Part shown: in pieces, positions 12,901 through 23,100 of the stretch
How the letters are laid out: every line of letters begins with the position of its first letter
How positions within the stretch are numbered: the first letter of the stretch is position 1
Assembly (NCBI GenBank): GCA_020740775.1
Contig: JAHEWK010000003.1
Coordinates: 3,658,001-3,722,000, forward strand
Direction: 5' to 3'
Length of the DNA: 64,000 nt
DNA from: Ilyonectria destructans
Lineage: Eukaryota; Ascomycota; Sordariomycetes; Hypocreales; Nectriaceae
Made by a program: the position numbers and the translations under genes
The notes under the pieces: generated by a model
The model's database searches: none
Seen by the model: the letters and a program-made list of their open reading frames with translations, nothing else
Told to the model about the DNA's origin: nothing

Positions 12901-13966
12901 GGCACAGAAGCGCTACGGGGCATACTACAATGCTGCCGCCCACCTTCGTCGCGCACACTTTCGGCCTCATCGAGCCGGTAAGGCCAGTGGCGACTGGCCG
13001 TCCATGGCAGTTCTGAAGAATTGGATGCGAGAGGTGCAACAAACTGCCGATACGAACGACGATGCATCCTCCAGTGGCGGCGAGGATACGGATCTCAGGA
13101 GTGTAGCAGGCTACACTGATGCTAACCAACAGCACTCACCGATGGCCGAACCTCCTCGGCTCGCGACGGCAACCGTTCCAACACAGCTCTCGTCGTCCTC
13201 GGTCGAACCACCGGTCCCGATCGACCGCATCAGCCCGTCGCGACGGCCAATCGAGAACCGCACGCGATGCCCTCACCCTGACTGCGGCCGCGTCTTCCGT
13301 GACCTCGCCGCCCACATGCTTACGCACCAGGAGGAACGCCCCGAGAAGTGCCCCATCGTAACGTGTGAGTATCACATAAAGGGTTTTGCCAGGAAGTACG
13401 ACAAAAACCGCCACGCTCTCACCCACTACCGCGGTTCCATGACATGTCCCTTTTGTCCTGGCGCTGGAACCCCTTTCGAGAAGGCCTTTAACCGAGCCGA
13501 CGTTTTTAAGAGACATTTAACGGCCGCACATCACGTTGACCAGGCCGGCCCCGGCGGTCGTCGATTCTTCGGCGGTGAGGACCCAATTGGGACGAGGGCC
13601 CGCTGTTCTATATGTCATGGCGAGTTCCCAACCGCTCAGGACTTCTATGAACACCTCGACGACTGCGTCTTGAGCGTTATAGTCCCGGCAGTCAGCAACC
13701 CGGCACATCAGAACCCCTTAAATCCGCCGCTGCTACATCAGCATCAACCCCAACATCCGCAACATTCGCAACATCTACAACGCCCGCCACAACACCCCCA
13801 GCAACATCCACAACAACATTCACAACATCCGCAACATCCACAACACCACCAAGCCGCAGTGTCAGGGCCGTCTCGGGCCCAGGCTGCAGATAACCAAAGT
13901 AGGAGAGACACAGACGTAGCAGAAACTGGGCCGCAAGGACCGCACATGAGGACGGAGTCACACTGA
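9982..13966 (+). CDS. Large C2H2 zinc-finger protein with a Zn2Cys6-like cysteine cluster
   Basis: Six exons are inferred: 9982-10324, 10438-10533, 10608-11251, 11313-11436, 11473-11546 and 11630-13966, giving 1205 residues. All junction phases agree. The N-terminus has Gln/His/Ser repeats. A coiled-coil-like segment (about 89-140) spans the first intron. A finger-like site with Cys204, Cys209, His225 and His229 follows. Then comes a cluster with Cys352, 355, 362, 368 and 371, spaced C-x2-C-x6-C-x5-C-x2-C as in fungal binuclear clusters but without a close sixth Cys. The C-terminal half has C2H2-like fingers near 794, 974-1050 and 1085, including the segment CKACLAQKRYGAYYNAAAHL seen in fungal proteins of unknown function. 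It ends in a Gln-His-Pro repeat tract (about 1131-1170). It is probably a nuclear DNA-binding regulator, but the target is unknown. The first three introns are the better supported; ATG 10012 is an alternative start. Confidence 0.75.
10075..10190 (+). repeat. In-gene CAG/CT-rich triplet repeats
   Basis: CTCAGCAG units encoding a His-Ser-Gln-Gln pattern are followed by a TTCTTCTACTGCTT-type stretch encoding Ser/Ala/Thr. Both lie in exon 1 of the zinc-finger gene and may vary in length between strains. Confidence 0.7.
13736..13855 (+). repeat. In-gene CAACATCCG repeat (Gln-His-Pro tract)
   Basis: Degenerate nine-base units of the type CAACATCCG/CAACATTCG encode a long Gln-His-Pro/Ser tract at the C-terminus of the zinc-finger protein. 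The tract is about 40 residues. Confidence 0.8.
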
Positions 13967-14544
13967 GTGTTTTTATTATAGGAATGGGCGGCAATCTGCA
14001 GTTTGTTTTTGTTGAATATCGGTAGTTTTTCTTGCGTTGCCTTGCTTGTATTGATACCACCAGAGCAGGCGTCTCTCGGTCTTTTCCATCGTCCTAGGTT
14101 GCAAGGCATGCTGGAAAACCCAAACGCTCTTTCTCGAGGAAAGGGGTCAAACGAAAACGAGAACATGGGGCATGACTTGGCTTAGATGAATGAAGGAACT
14201 ACTTTTCAATATCTTGTATTAAATTTAACTGAGCAGGCTGCGCAAAGGCAGTCAGCTCCATTGACGATGCTTGGTTTCGATGCTATTTGTCAACTCTCCA
14301 GCGATCGTAGACATGCCATGACGTAACTCCAATATACCCAAGCTGAGCAGTGTAATAAGCAATGCAGTGCTGTATAACGAGAGTAAATACAGCGATAAAG
14401 AAAAAAGAGGTATAACAAAGAGGGTAATGGAAACAATAAACGCCATTGCCATGCTTATACAAGTCTCGCTACCGCTCCGTCAGATGTCATTGATGCGCCA
14501 CAACAAAATCAAGTAGGAAAAGGAAATGAGGACTTTTGTTGGTT
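13967..14544. other. Convergent 3' region between zinc-finger and permease genes
   Basis: This 578-base stretch separates the 3' ends of two converging genes. It is more A/T-rich than its surroundings and has AATAAA-like strings near 14430-14445 (plus strand). I expect the two 3' UTRs and terminators here and see no gene. Confidence 0.5.
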
Positions 14545-16684
14545 TTAGTTGGAAGATGACTTCTCGTTGACGGAGTCGTTGACCATGAGGGACTCGTTGC
14601 GATTGCGGGTCTTGGGGCTAGAGCGCTTGAAGAAGTCGTGAATTTCGGGGGAGAACTCGCCGTCGTCAGGCATGGCGGCCTCGGTCTCCTTGGGGCTCAT
14701 GGTGGCCTGGACAGACTCCCACTCGGTTCGCATGTCCTCAATCTTGGTCTTCCAGTCCATTTCGGGGTTGTACGTCTTGCCGAGGCCACGGAGGTTCTCC
14801 CAAACACTCAAGTGCGCGGGGTTGACAGCAACGCCGTGGTACTCCTCGGCCTTGTTGGCACGGATGTAGCTCCAGCGGCGCTCCTGCTCCTTGAGGTCGA
14901 GGCCGGTGGTGTCGGGGAGGAACAGCCAGGTGAGGAGCATGCCAGCGAGGCCGAACCAGGGAACGACGTAGAACTTGGTCTGGGTGTCGATGTAGTTGTA
15001 GAGGACGGAGGCGAGGAGGGCTCCCGACTTGCCGATACAGGCGGCGAAACCGTGGGCGGTGGCTCGGACGGGGGTGGGGAAGACCTCAGCGGCGACGAGG
15101 AAGGTGACGGAATTGGGGCCGAACTGGTTGAAGAAGGACGAGATGAAGTACATGGCCTGGAAGGCGTGGATGCCGGCGGGGCTGGTGTAGTACTTGAAGT
15201 TGAAGGCGGGGATGACGAACATGAGGAAGCACATGAAGAAGCCGACCTGCTGCATCATCTTGCGGCCGTAGAGCTTGTTGTCAATGAAGAGAGAGGCAAG
15301 GTAGTAGCCGCACAGGGAGACAACAATGTTGACAAGGTTCCAGGACCAGGTGGTCAGGAGGGAGTCGGGGTTGCTGGAAATGACCTTGATGAACTGACTC
15401 TGGAAGAGCTTGTTGCCGTAGAAGAAGACATCGTTACAGAACCAAGTACCAGCGGTGGCGGTGAGACGTCCGCCGAAGTGCTTAAAGCAGTAGCCTAGGG
15501 AGTTGATGTCGTAGCCAGTGACGTTTGAGCGCTTCTTGGCCTCGGCGAGCTGCTTGGAGGCGTTGGGCATACGGTAGGTACGGTAGTAGAGAAGCCAGAG
15601 AGTGCCGACGGCAGGGAAGGCAAAGGACAAGCGGAAGGTGTACTGAGCGGCGGAGACGCTGTAAGGGCCCGAGCCGTTGCCCTTGTTGAAGATGACGAGG
15701 AGGACGATGAGGACGACCTGGTTGACAAACTGGCCCCAACCCTGCATCAAGAAGGCGGTGGTGACACGGCGACCACGGTGCAGACGATCCTCGCGGGTAG
15801 AGATCTTGCCACCAGTGGAAGCGCCCTCAAGGGACGAGGTAGCAGTAATGGGGTACTCGCCACCGACACCGATGCCGTAGAAGAAAAGAGACCAAGCGTA
15901 GCAGATAATCCAGCCCTGGAGAGTGAGACCCCAAGAGGCAGTGAGCATGAGCAGACCAATGAACATGATGGCGGCATCCTGAATGAGACCCCATCGTCGA
16001 CCAATCCAGTCACCAATGACCTGTAAACCAACAATTAGCGAAATCCATGATATGATTGAGAATTGCCTAAAATGGAAGCGAAGACAGAGGCAATAGGCGC
16101 GAGCAACAAAGCTTAAAGCACCCATAGATAGCCAAGATAAGGGTGGGAAAGTGGGAAAGTGGGAAAGCGGGGGGAGGGGGGGGACTTACACCGACAAAGG
16201 CCTGACCAACCATGATACCAATGATTTCCAGGTAGGTAACACTGAAAACCCAGTTCTTGCTGCAGACAGAGTGGTCACCCCAGCATTCAGGCCACGCAGC
16301 CTTGAACAGAGGCTCGAGGTTGCCAATAGAGAAGAGGACATAACCCTCGAGACCAAGGCCGGCACCGGGGATGACAGCATGGCGGAAGTACCAGGCCAAG
16401 GGAGAGAGAGGGTCCGTCTTGAACATGCTCCAGGCAGACTTGGCCTCCTCGACGGCGGCGTCGTTGTCGACCTTGGAGACAAACTTCACACGCTTGGCCA
16501 GAGGCAGATCGGCCCAGTAGACACCGTCCTCGTCGTAAGAGTCGGACGGGCGAGTGACATGGCTGAAGATGCGGCGCTCGGCATCGTTGAGGCCAGGGAA
16601 CTCATCTGGGTCGTCGCTGTCGGGTGGCCCATGGGGGACGGGGATCTCGCCGGGGATGGCGTCGACATGGTGCTGGTGGACCAT
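14545..16684 (-). CDS. MFS permease, Git1/phosphate-transporter type
   Basis: Two exons, 16684-16190 and 16020-14545, give 656 residues. The 169-nt intron has donor GTAAGT, acceptor TTTACAG and a run of GTGGGAAA repeats, in phase 0. The protein is a 12-helix major facilitator of the sugar-porter type. It has VIGDWIGRRWGLIQDA in the helix 2-3 loop, GIGVGGEYPITATSSLEG in helix 4, and DRLHRGR in the following loop. A hydrophilic N-terminus of about 110 residues and an acidic C-terminal tail are present. Such fungal proteins are usually annotated as inorganic phosphate transporters or Git1-like glycerophosphoinositol permeases of the plasma membrane. I cannot decide the substrate from sequence. 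The start at 16684 has a good context (ACCATG on the coding strand). A CACGTG site at 18042-18047, far upstream, would fit Pho4/NUC-1 control but is only suggestive. Confidence 0.8.
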
Positions 16685-17546
16685 GGCGAATTATGTCTTA
16701 ATCCGGGGGGGGGTTTATGGTTCTTTTTGGACGAAAAATGCTGAGAATGTGGTTGGCTGGCACCTGAGAGATGTGTGGGAGGGACTGGCGAGTGGTGGTT
16801 GGTGAGGGGTGCAAGTATAGGCGACTGTCTAAGTGACTGTCTAAGCGATGGCTCAATACCAAGACTGGAAAGAGACGGAGAGCGACTGGATAAAAGCCAA
16901 GTCGACTGAAGAGGAAGGATTGAAGTCGATCCAAGGATGGTGAGCTTGTCTCGGCAAGATAGAGACTCCAGAAACAGCAGCGACGGTGGGCAGTATTTGA
17001 ACAAGACGGCGGCGTCGAGGACCAAAGTCAATGGCATGCGACAAGACGCACCTGGGCGAAGCATCGCGAGCTGGAAGCAGCCAGTCAGAGGCAGCAGAGC
17101 AACACCGTGGGCAATCCTCTGGCTCGCAGCAGCTTCTGCAAAGGCCTTTGCCCGAGCGGACGGCGAGTGGTCCATCAGATCCATGGTACATAGTACGGGC
17201 CTAGGACCGGGAAGCAGGGGGGCAAACGCCGAGAGATCCAGGCGAGATCCCAGGCATGGACAAGCATTGGCAGACTCGAGCAGGCGTGGGCAGGCCATTC
17301 GCATTGCTGGTTCCCCACCGCGCTGGGGCCGTGGATTTGGAGGAATGGAGCACAACGGCGGGCCCTATGACGAAGCCGGCCGAGTGGTAGCAGAGCGGCG
17401 CGGACGAAGAGGGCAAATGCGCGCGTGACCGGCTAGAACGGCACAGTTTCGAGCGGGCCCGACGACCAGGAGGCGAGCGCCGGTGGACAATTGGGAAGGA
17501 TCTTCGCAGGAGTAGCTGGGAAGAGCTGGCATCGTCTGCATCCTTT

Positions 17547-17573
17547 GGACCCTCTGGACCCTCTGGACCCTCT
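17547..17573. repeat. TGGACCCTC x3
   Basis: Three perfect tandem copies of a nine-base unit lie in the region upstream of the permease. Confidence 0.85.
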
Positions 17574-17653
17574 AGAAGTACCCGTCGTCAGCCAATTCGC
17601 ATCTCGCAGCCCTCGCATCACGCCGAAAATGGCCCTCAGCTAGCCCACATGAA

Positions 17654-17680
17654 CGACGCCCACGACGCCCACGACGCCCA
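17654..17680. repeat. CGACGCCCA x3
   Basis: Three perfect tandem copies of a nine-base unit lie about 80 bases after the TGGACCCTC array. Confidence 0.85.
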
Positions 17681-18041
17681 CGGACACATCCAAAAGCGTG
17701 TTTCACGTCAGACAGACGGGATTCAGACACACGCAACCTCTCGGTGTCCCAATCCAGCGACCGGCGGGAGGCAAACCGGCGCCATCTGAAGGCACATGCG
17801 GCAGCTGGCGTGCAAAGGCCCTTTAACAATTTCTCTCTCCAAATGCTTCAGCTCGGTGAGCCCGGCAGTGGCGGCAGTGGCGGCAGTGGCAGCGCGACCG
17901 ATGGCCCTAGGCCCGTGCGTGCGGAAACAATAGCTCGGCATCAAAGACGGAAAGACAGAAGGGCCAAAGGAAAGTCGACAAACGTGAGCAGAGCGACAAC
18001 GAAGAAAAAAAACCAAGGGCAAATCGGACAAGGATGCTATG

Positions 18042-18047
18042 CACGTG
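18042..18047. promoter_or_regulatory. CACGTG E-box, possible Pho4/NUC-1-type site
   Basis: The palindrome CACGTG is the known core for Pho4/NUC-1-type basic helix-loop-helix factors of phosphate control. It lies about 1.36 kb upstream of the permease start. A six-base site occurs often by chance, so this is weak support. Confidence 0.2.
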
Positions 18048-20138
18048 TTTGCTTGGCTGCATTCTAGGCGTCTTGGCCAGAACGACGTTGCCCCGCTGCC
18101 CCATCTTTGACGGCCCAAGTGGGAAAGACATCACACGAGCACTTTCCGTGCTCGCTCGCGTGCGCTGCACCTGCCTGCCCGACGACACTCCCGCACCACA
18201 TGCAACGCACGAGACTCTTTCTTCACCCGCAAAGTACCACCCAACCGCCCGACTCGCCGCCACACCTTCCAATTCGCTTACGATATACCTCCTAGTCTCT
18301 AAGTTTGTTAATCTCGCAACGTCGGATGCTGCCCGTTGAAACCTTGAGCTGTTCCTTTCGGTGAACCAAAACGGTCGTCTAGTTGGTCATCAATCAAGCC
18401 ATCATCATCAATAGGTAGTCAATCCTATCCCGTGAAATCATTGCCATTGCACCTCTCCCGTCCGACTTTCCTCTGTCCCTCTTCTTTCCATCTTGAATCT
18501 TGAATCTTTCACATCCCCTCCGTTCTCTCTCTGCTTGTTCCCTTTCCCTCACCCCTCTCCCTCTCCCTCTCCCTCATCGCGACTTTAACCATTACGTACC
18601 CACCCACCGCCACCCCAGCTCCCCAGAACTGCATGCCACCCACACACTACAAAGATGCCCACGCTCACATGCTCACTCGTACATGCAAACTGATTGGCAA
18701 CTTTCCCTCTCTGACATCTGAGCTGGAATATCCTCTCTTCCCGGCTTCATCTCCCCTCCTCTCTTATGCTTCCGGGTCATATTTTTGCCTACATGACCCG
18801 ACCATCACAGCTCCGCAAAGGCGCGCCATCCCTCTCATCCTCGCAGCATCCAATGCGGGCTGATCCACCATATGCCCTCGTGATGCTCCTACAGAGTTGC
18901 ATCGTCTCGGGGAATCTAACTCAATCTCAAAGGGAAAAATACCCATATCCATTCTCCTCCACTCGTCAGAGAGAAGAAACGCACCTGGAGAAGTCATCCG
19001 AGCCCGCTGACTGGACTGGACTGAACCGACCATCCCCGTGTCTCATCTCCACACAAATCTACGGGCTATTGATAACCATAACGCCATGCTTGCTTCCACG
19101 TCTGCATTTGACAGCCGCCTAGCTCGGGGTCCCTTGAACAATTGAGGAGGAATCCTCTCCACGGCTAGACGGGGATTGGCTTGATAACGGCATTGCAAAA
19201 GTCATACCGGGGTTGGACAAATCACAACGGTTATCAACCCGGGCCGGTGTCCATCAAAGCGGCATTTCTTCGTCGGCACCTTTGCTACTCGGTTCGCGGA
19301 CCTTTCTCTCCCCTGCTCCATCATTCCTGGCTCTCCCCTCCTCGCTCTTCTCCGGTCTTGCCTTTTTTCTCCACTCACAATTGCTCTCACACTCCTCTCC
19401 GCAAGATTGTGCGAGAAGGCTATAACATACCTACATCACTCTCTCTCGGCAATTGATGGATGGAGGCGTATATATAGTAAGTATGTATCGTATCTTGGTC
19501 TCTCATACACTGCTGGCAGGAGCCGCCTGTCACAATGGCAACGGCGGTGGCAATGGAAATAGAAGTGGATGCGGTGGAGACGTCTTGACTGTTCTCTTCT
19601 CCTCGTCCCATCTCGTCTCCGCAAAATCACCGCCACCTCGACCCCCATCACGCCCAAGCTCGTCACCACTAAGAAGAAAAAATGACCGCCGCCTCATCAT
19701 CGTCCGCAGCACTAGACACGCTCGTGCTCTGATGCTCTTTTCCTCCCTTGACTTATCTGCTTGTCCAAGTCTCAAAAACCAACACGACAAAAATGATCAA
19801 ACTCCGTCCGATTCCGTTTGCCTGATAGATGCTTACTCGGTTCTTTGACGCGAATTCCAGTCTTGTCGCTCTGCGATGCTCTCTCCCCTGCATCACCTGC
19901 ATCACCTTCCACCTGCCATTTTCTTCCTTCCTAGCTACCCCCACAACGATACATCTGTGCGCTTTGATGAGAGGACTGCTTCACAATACAGCTCAGCTCA
20001 GCTCAGCTCAGGCCTCTCCACGCAAACGCCACGCTACAATCCAGACATAGGAAAAATCATATGAGAAGAATAAGAGAAATGAATGAATGAAACCAGATTG
20101 TGTAGATATTCCGGCAAGATCCCGCAGAGGAACATCTT

Positions 20139-23100
20139 TTACTTCACCGGTCGGGGTGTAACCTCCTCGGCGTCTTCGTCGATGCCAGCCCGCGTTGCCA
20201 GAGGCCGCGGCGTGGCATCAACGCTGTCTGACCCCGTTTTGGCGGCGAAGCCCTCACTCTTGTGACTTGGGTCCGGTGGAGTCTGCGCTGACGCGGTAAG
20301 CCCGCCCTCCAGCAATCCCATTTCCATCTCTTTGGAAGGCGTAGTCACCACCTGCGTCACAGCCTCGGACGTACTCTCAGACCCCATTGTGATACTGTCG
20401 TGACTGTTGGCACGCATCATTTCGATGCCGAGCTTTGAGCTGGGGAGGCCTGCCTTGCCGAGCAATTGTTGGCTGCTGCGTCCGAGCTGCTTCTCCCGGC
20501 TAGTTCCCAGCTCATCGTCCTCGTCATCTGCGGACTCAGTACCCTCCGGTGCCAGTCGTTCTGTCGCGTCTTTCCTTGCTTTTTTCTCCAGCGACCGCGG
20601 TTCGTGCTCCATCAATGGAGGGGCCGATTGCTGGGTGAGTAGGTGCGGGATGGGCTTCCCTAGCACCTCAAACGCGTTCGCGACGTCATTGTCAGTGGTG
20701 ATACCCAAGCCACCTTCGTCCCATTCATTTGTCGTCTTGCGACTAATGACAACCGGGACATCATCTGTCGTTACCGACTCCGAGTCGCCAAACAGTGATG
20801 AGCTGATGGAATCTTCTCGGCTCGACATCATTGCCGTGCCCAGGCGCCCGGCGTAGATTGACGATGTTGATGTTGGGCTATCTTCCACTCGAGCGTTGGC
20901 CTTACGGATACCCAACGGCACTGGTCTGGGCATGCCTGTCGTTGTGCCCGGTCCGGGCGACTCTGGTCGCCATTGGCACAAGCCTCGCAAGACCTCAATC
21001 AGCTTTGATGAACTGATGGGCTTCTCGATGAGCGAGTCAAAGTAGTGTGGCGCTTGGAGTTCCTTCAGGTAAGCCGTGATGGCGACAATTGGGGTGTGCG
21101 AATTGGCATTCTTCGTCTCTCGAATCATGCGTGCCACATCTGCTCCGCTGATTTGAGGCAGCTGATACTCCAGGAAGATGACATCAAATTTGATCTCGCT
21201 CATCGAGTATCGAACCGCCTCGGATCCATTGGCCACAGAAATGGTTCGACATCGCAGTTTCTCCAACAGCTTCTCCATCACCATCCGCGATACAGGATGA
21301 TCTTCGCAAATGAGAACATCCAACGGTCGGAAGGTGGGTCCTGCATCAAACGCAATCTGGGACAGTCGTCGTGAGCTCTGCCTGCGTCGCTGAACTCGAA
21401 GGAGTGCGTTATGCTTCTCTCCCTCGTTATCCGAAGATGAGGGAGACATATCAAACACCTGGCTCCTTCGGTTTCGATGGTGATGCAAAATGTCAGACGC
21501 AATAGGGCTGCCGTCTTGCGACTGGGATCCCACGGTCAAAGACCGCGATCGACCAGTAGAAGAGTTGCTTGACTGTCGTGGAGTTGAAACAGTCTTTTGT
21601 GGCGACAAGGAGAGGGGAGGCGGAGGTCCCGTCCCTCGGCTCTTGGCAGGGGATGCCCCCACTGAGGTAGCGGCCTTCTGGAGGCTGGGCGGAACCTTTG
21701 GTATCTCGAATGCCGAGTTTGGCTGGAGCGATGCACCTGATTGGTGGGAAAGACTCGACGAGTTACTGGATGCTTTTCTTCGTCCCTCACCCCCTTGTCC
21801 AGCCACGAACGAAACAAGTAACGGAGAGGATGGCTGGGAAATCCGACTTGGAGAGGCGTTTGAATGGTTGAAGCCAGACGGCGACTGTGGCCGGTTCGTT
21901 GCTTTGGCATTGGAGATGGTCCTTTGGATCGGGTTGGAGAGAACGGGGCTTCCTTCAAGTGACGGTCCTGGCGAGATGCCGCCAGCACCTCCGGAACTAA
22001 CGGAAGACGGCTTGCTCTGGGCGGCCAGCGCCTCTGCCCGCAGTTTCTGGATCACGTCTTTGTTGGCCTTCTCTAGGACAGGAAGATTCTTAAAGGTAAA
22101 GTTCCCGAAATCATCCACGGCGACTGGTTCACTCAGTCGCCTGGACTTCAAGTCTCGCACATGGGGCGGAATATGCAGAGGCATGAGTTTCCGATTCATC
22201 GAGTTGACCTGCGATCGTACTCTAGAAAGGGCATCATGCGGCCGTTCAGGGTACTCGGAGCCAGCCGTAGAGGACGGCGGTGAGGTTTGGTCTTCCATCT
22301 CCTCCGCAAATGATTGCAAGACTGCGCCTCTGGCGTCAAAGTATTCTGTGTCCTCGGGATTCTCTGGCTCGGGTACAAATTGAGCCTCGTCCTCAACAAG
22401 CGTTTCCCAATTCACATCTTGGAACCATGAATGGTTACGGATTTCCTCTCCACCAGAAGAGAACTTGTCGTCCAGGTTAGAGCCCAGGCGCTGTTGAGGC
22501 TCCATGCACAGTAGTTTGTTGATGAGGTCCTTCGCTTCTTCGGACACAGGCTCGCACTCGTTCTCGTCCGGCCATTGGATTTTACGTGCGAGAATGTTTT
22601 CGAAAACGTGTTCGGCCTCCCCGGCGTGGAAAGGCGGAATTCCGTAAAGGAACTCAAACAGGATGCAGCCTACGGACCACCAATCGCTAGTCTCGTCCTG
22701 TTTATCACCCTTCACGGTTTCAGGGGCCAGATAGTCGGGAGTGCCCACAAATCGACGATTCGTGTCCTCCGGGTTGAAAAGGGCCATGGGGGGAGGCATC
22801 ATGTTTGCTGTCGGGAGAGAGTTCCTGTGGCCAGCATCCATGCTCATACGGTGAGCGAAATGCGCTGGCAGATCCGGTGAGCCTTGTGCAATTGCTTCTT
22901 CGTCCAATGGCGATTTCAGGCTGTTTGCCTGCGATCCTGCCTCGGAATCGTTCAGAGAGAAGTTCGTGACCATGTGTGCCAGTGACTCGCTTCCACCACT
23001 GTCGCTCCGGCGACTACCAGAAACCCGGCGAGTTTCTTGGCCCAGACTAAAATAGGACGGCTGGAAGCTACCGACATCCGGAGTCATCTGTGGTGTCATG

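Larger units (their letters stand above)
16685..20138. promoter_or_regulatory. 3.4 kb region upstream of the permease; no gene seen
   Basis: The region spans from the permease start to the 3' end of RIM15, so most of it is permease upstream sequence plus the RIM15 3' UTR. It holds several short tandem repeats (17547-17573, 17654-17680, 18543-18573, 19991-20010), CACGTG at 18042-18047 and long C/T-rich stretches at 18430-18600 and 19310-19400. No frame shows family features. A non-coding or rapidly evolving gene in 17.0-19.9 kb cannot be excluded. Confidence 0.5.

Noticed and set aside
14638..15498. 286-codon plus-strand frame opposite the MFS permease
   Set aside because: It has a Gly/Glu/Val-rich composition, typical of the antisense of a C-ending, codon-biased gene. 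The minus frame is a clear 12-helix permease.
16486..17355. 289-codon minus-strand frame covering the permease start
   Set aside because: It is out of frame with the permease, which has strong family support. The product is low-complexity Ser/Pro/Leu.
21490..22383. 297-codon plus-strand frame opposite RIM15
   Set aside because: It lies wholly inside the RIM15 coding exon and shows no domain.
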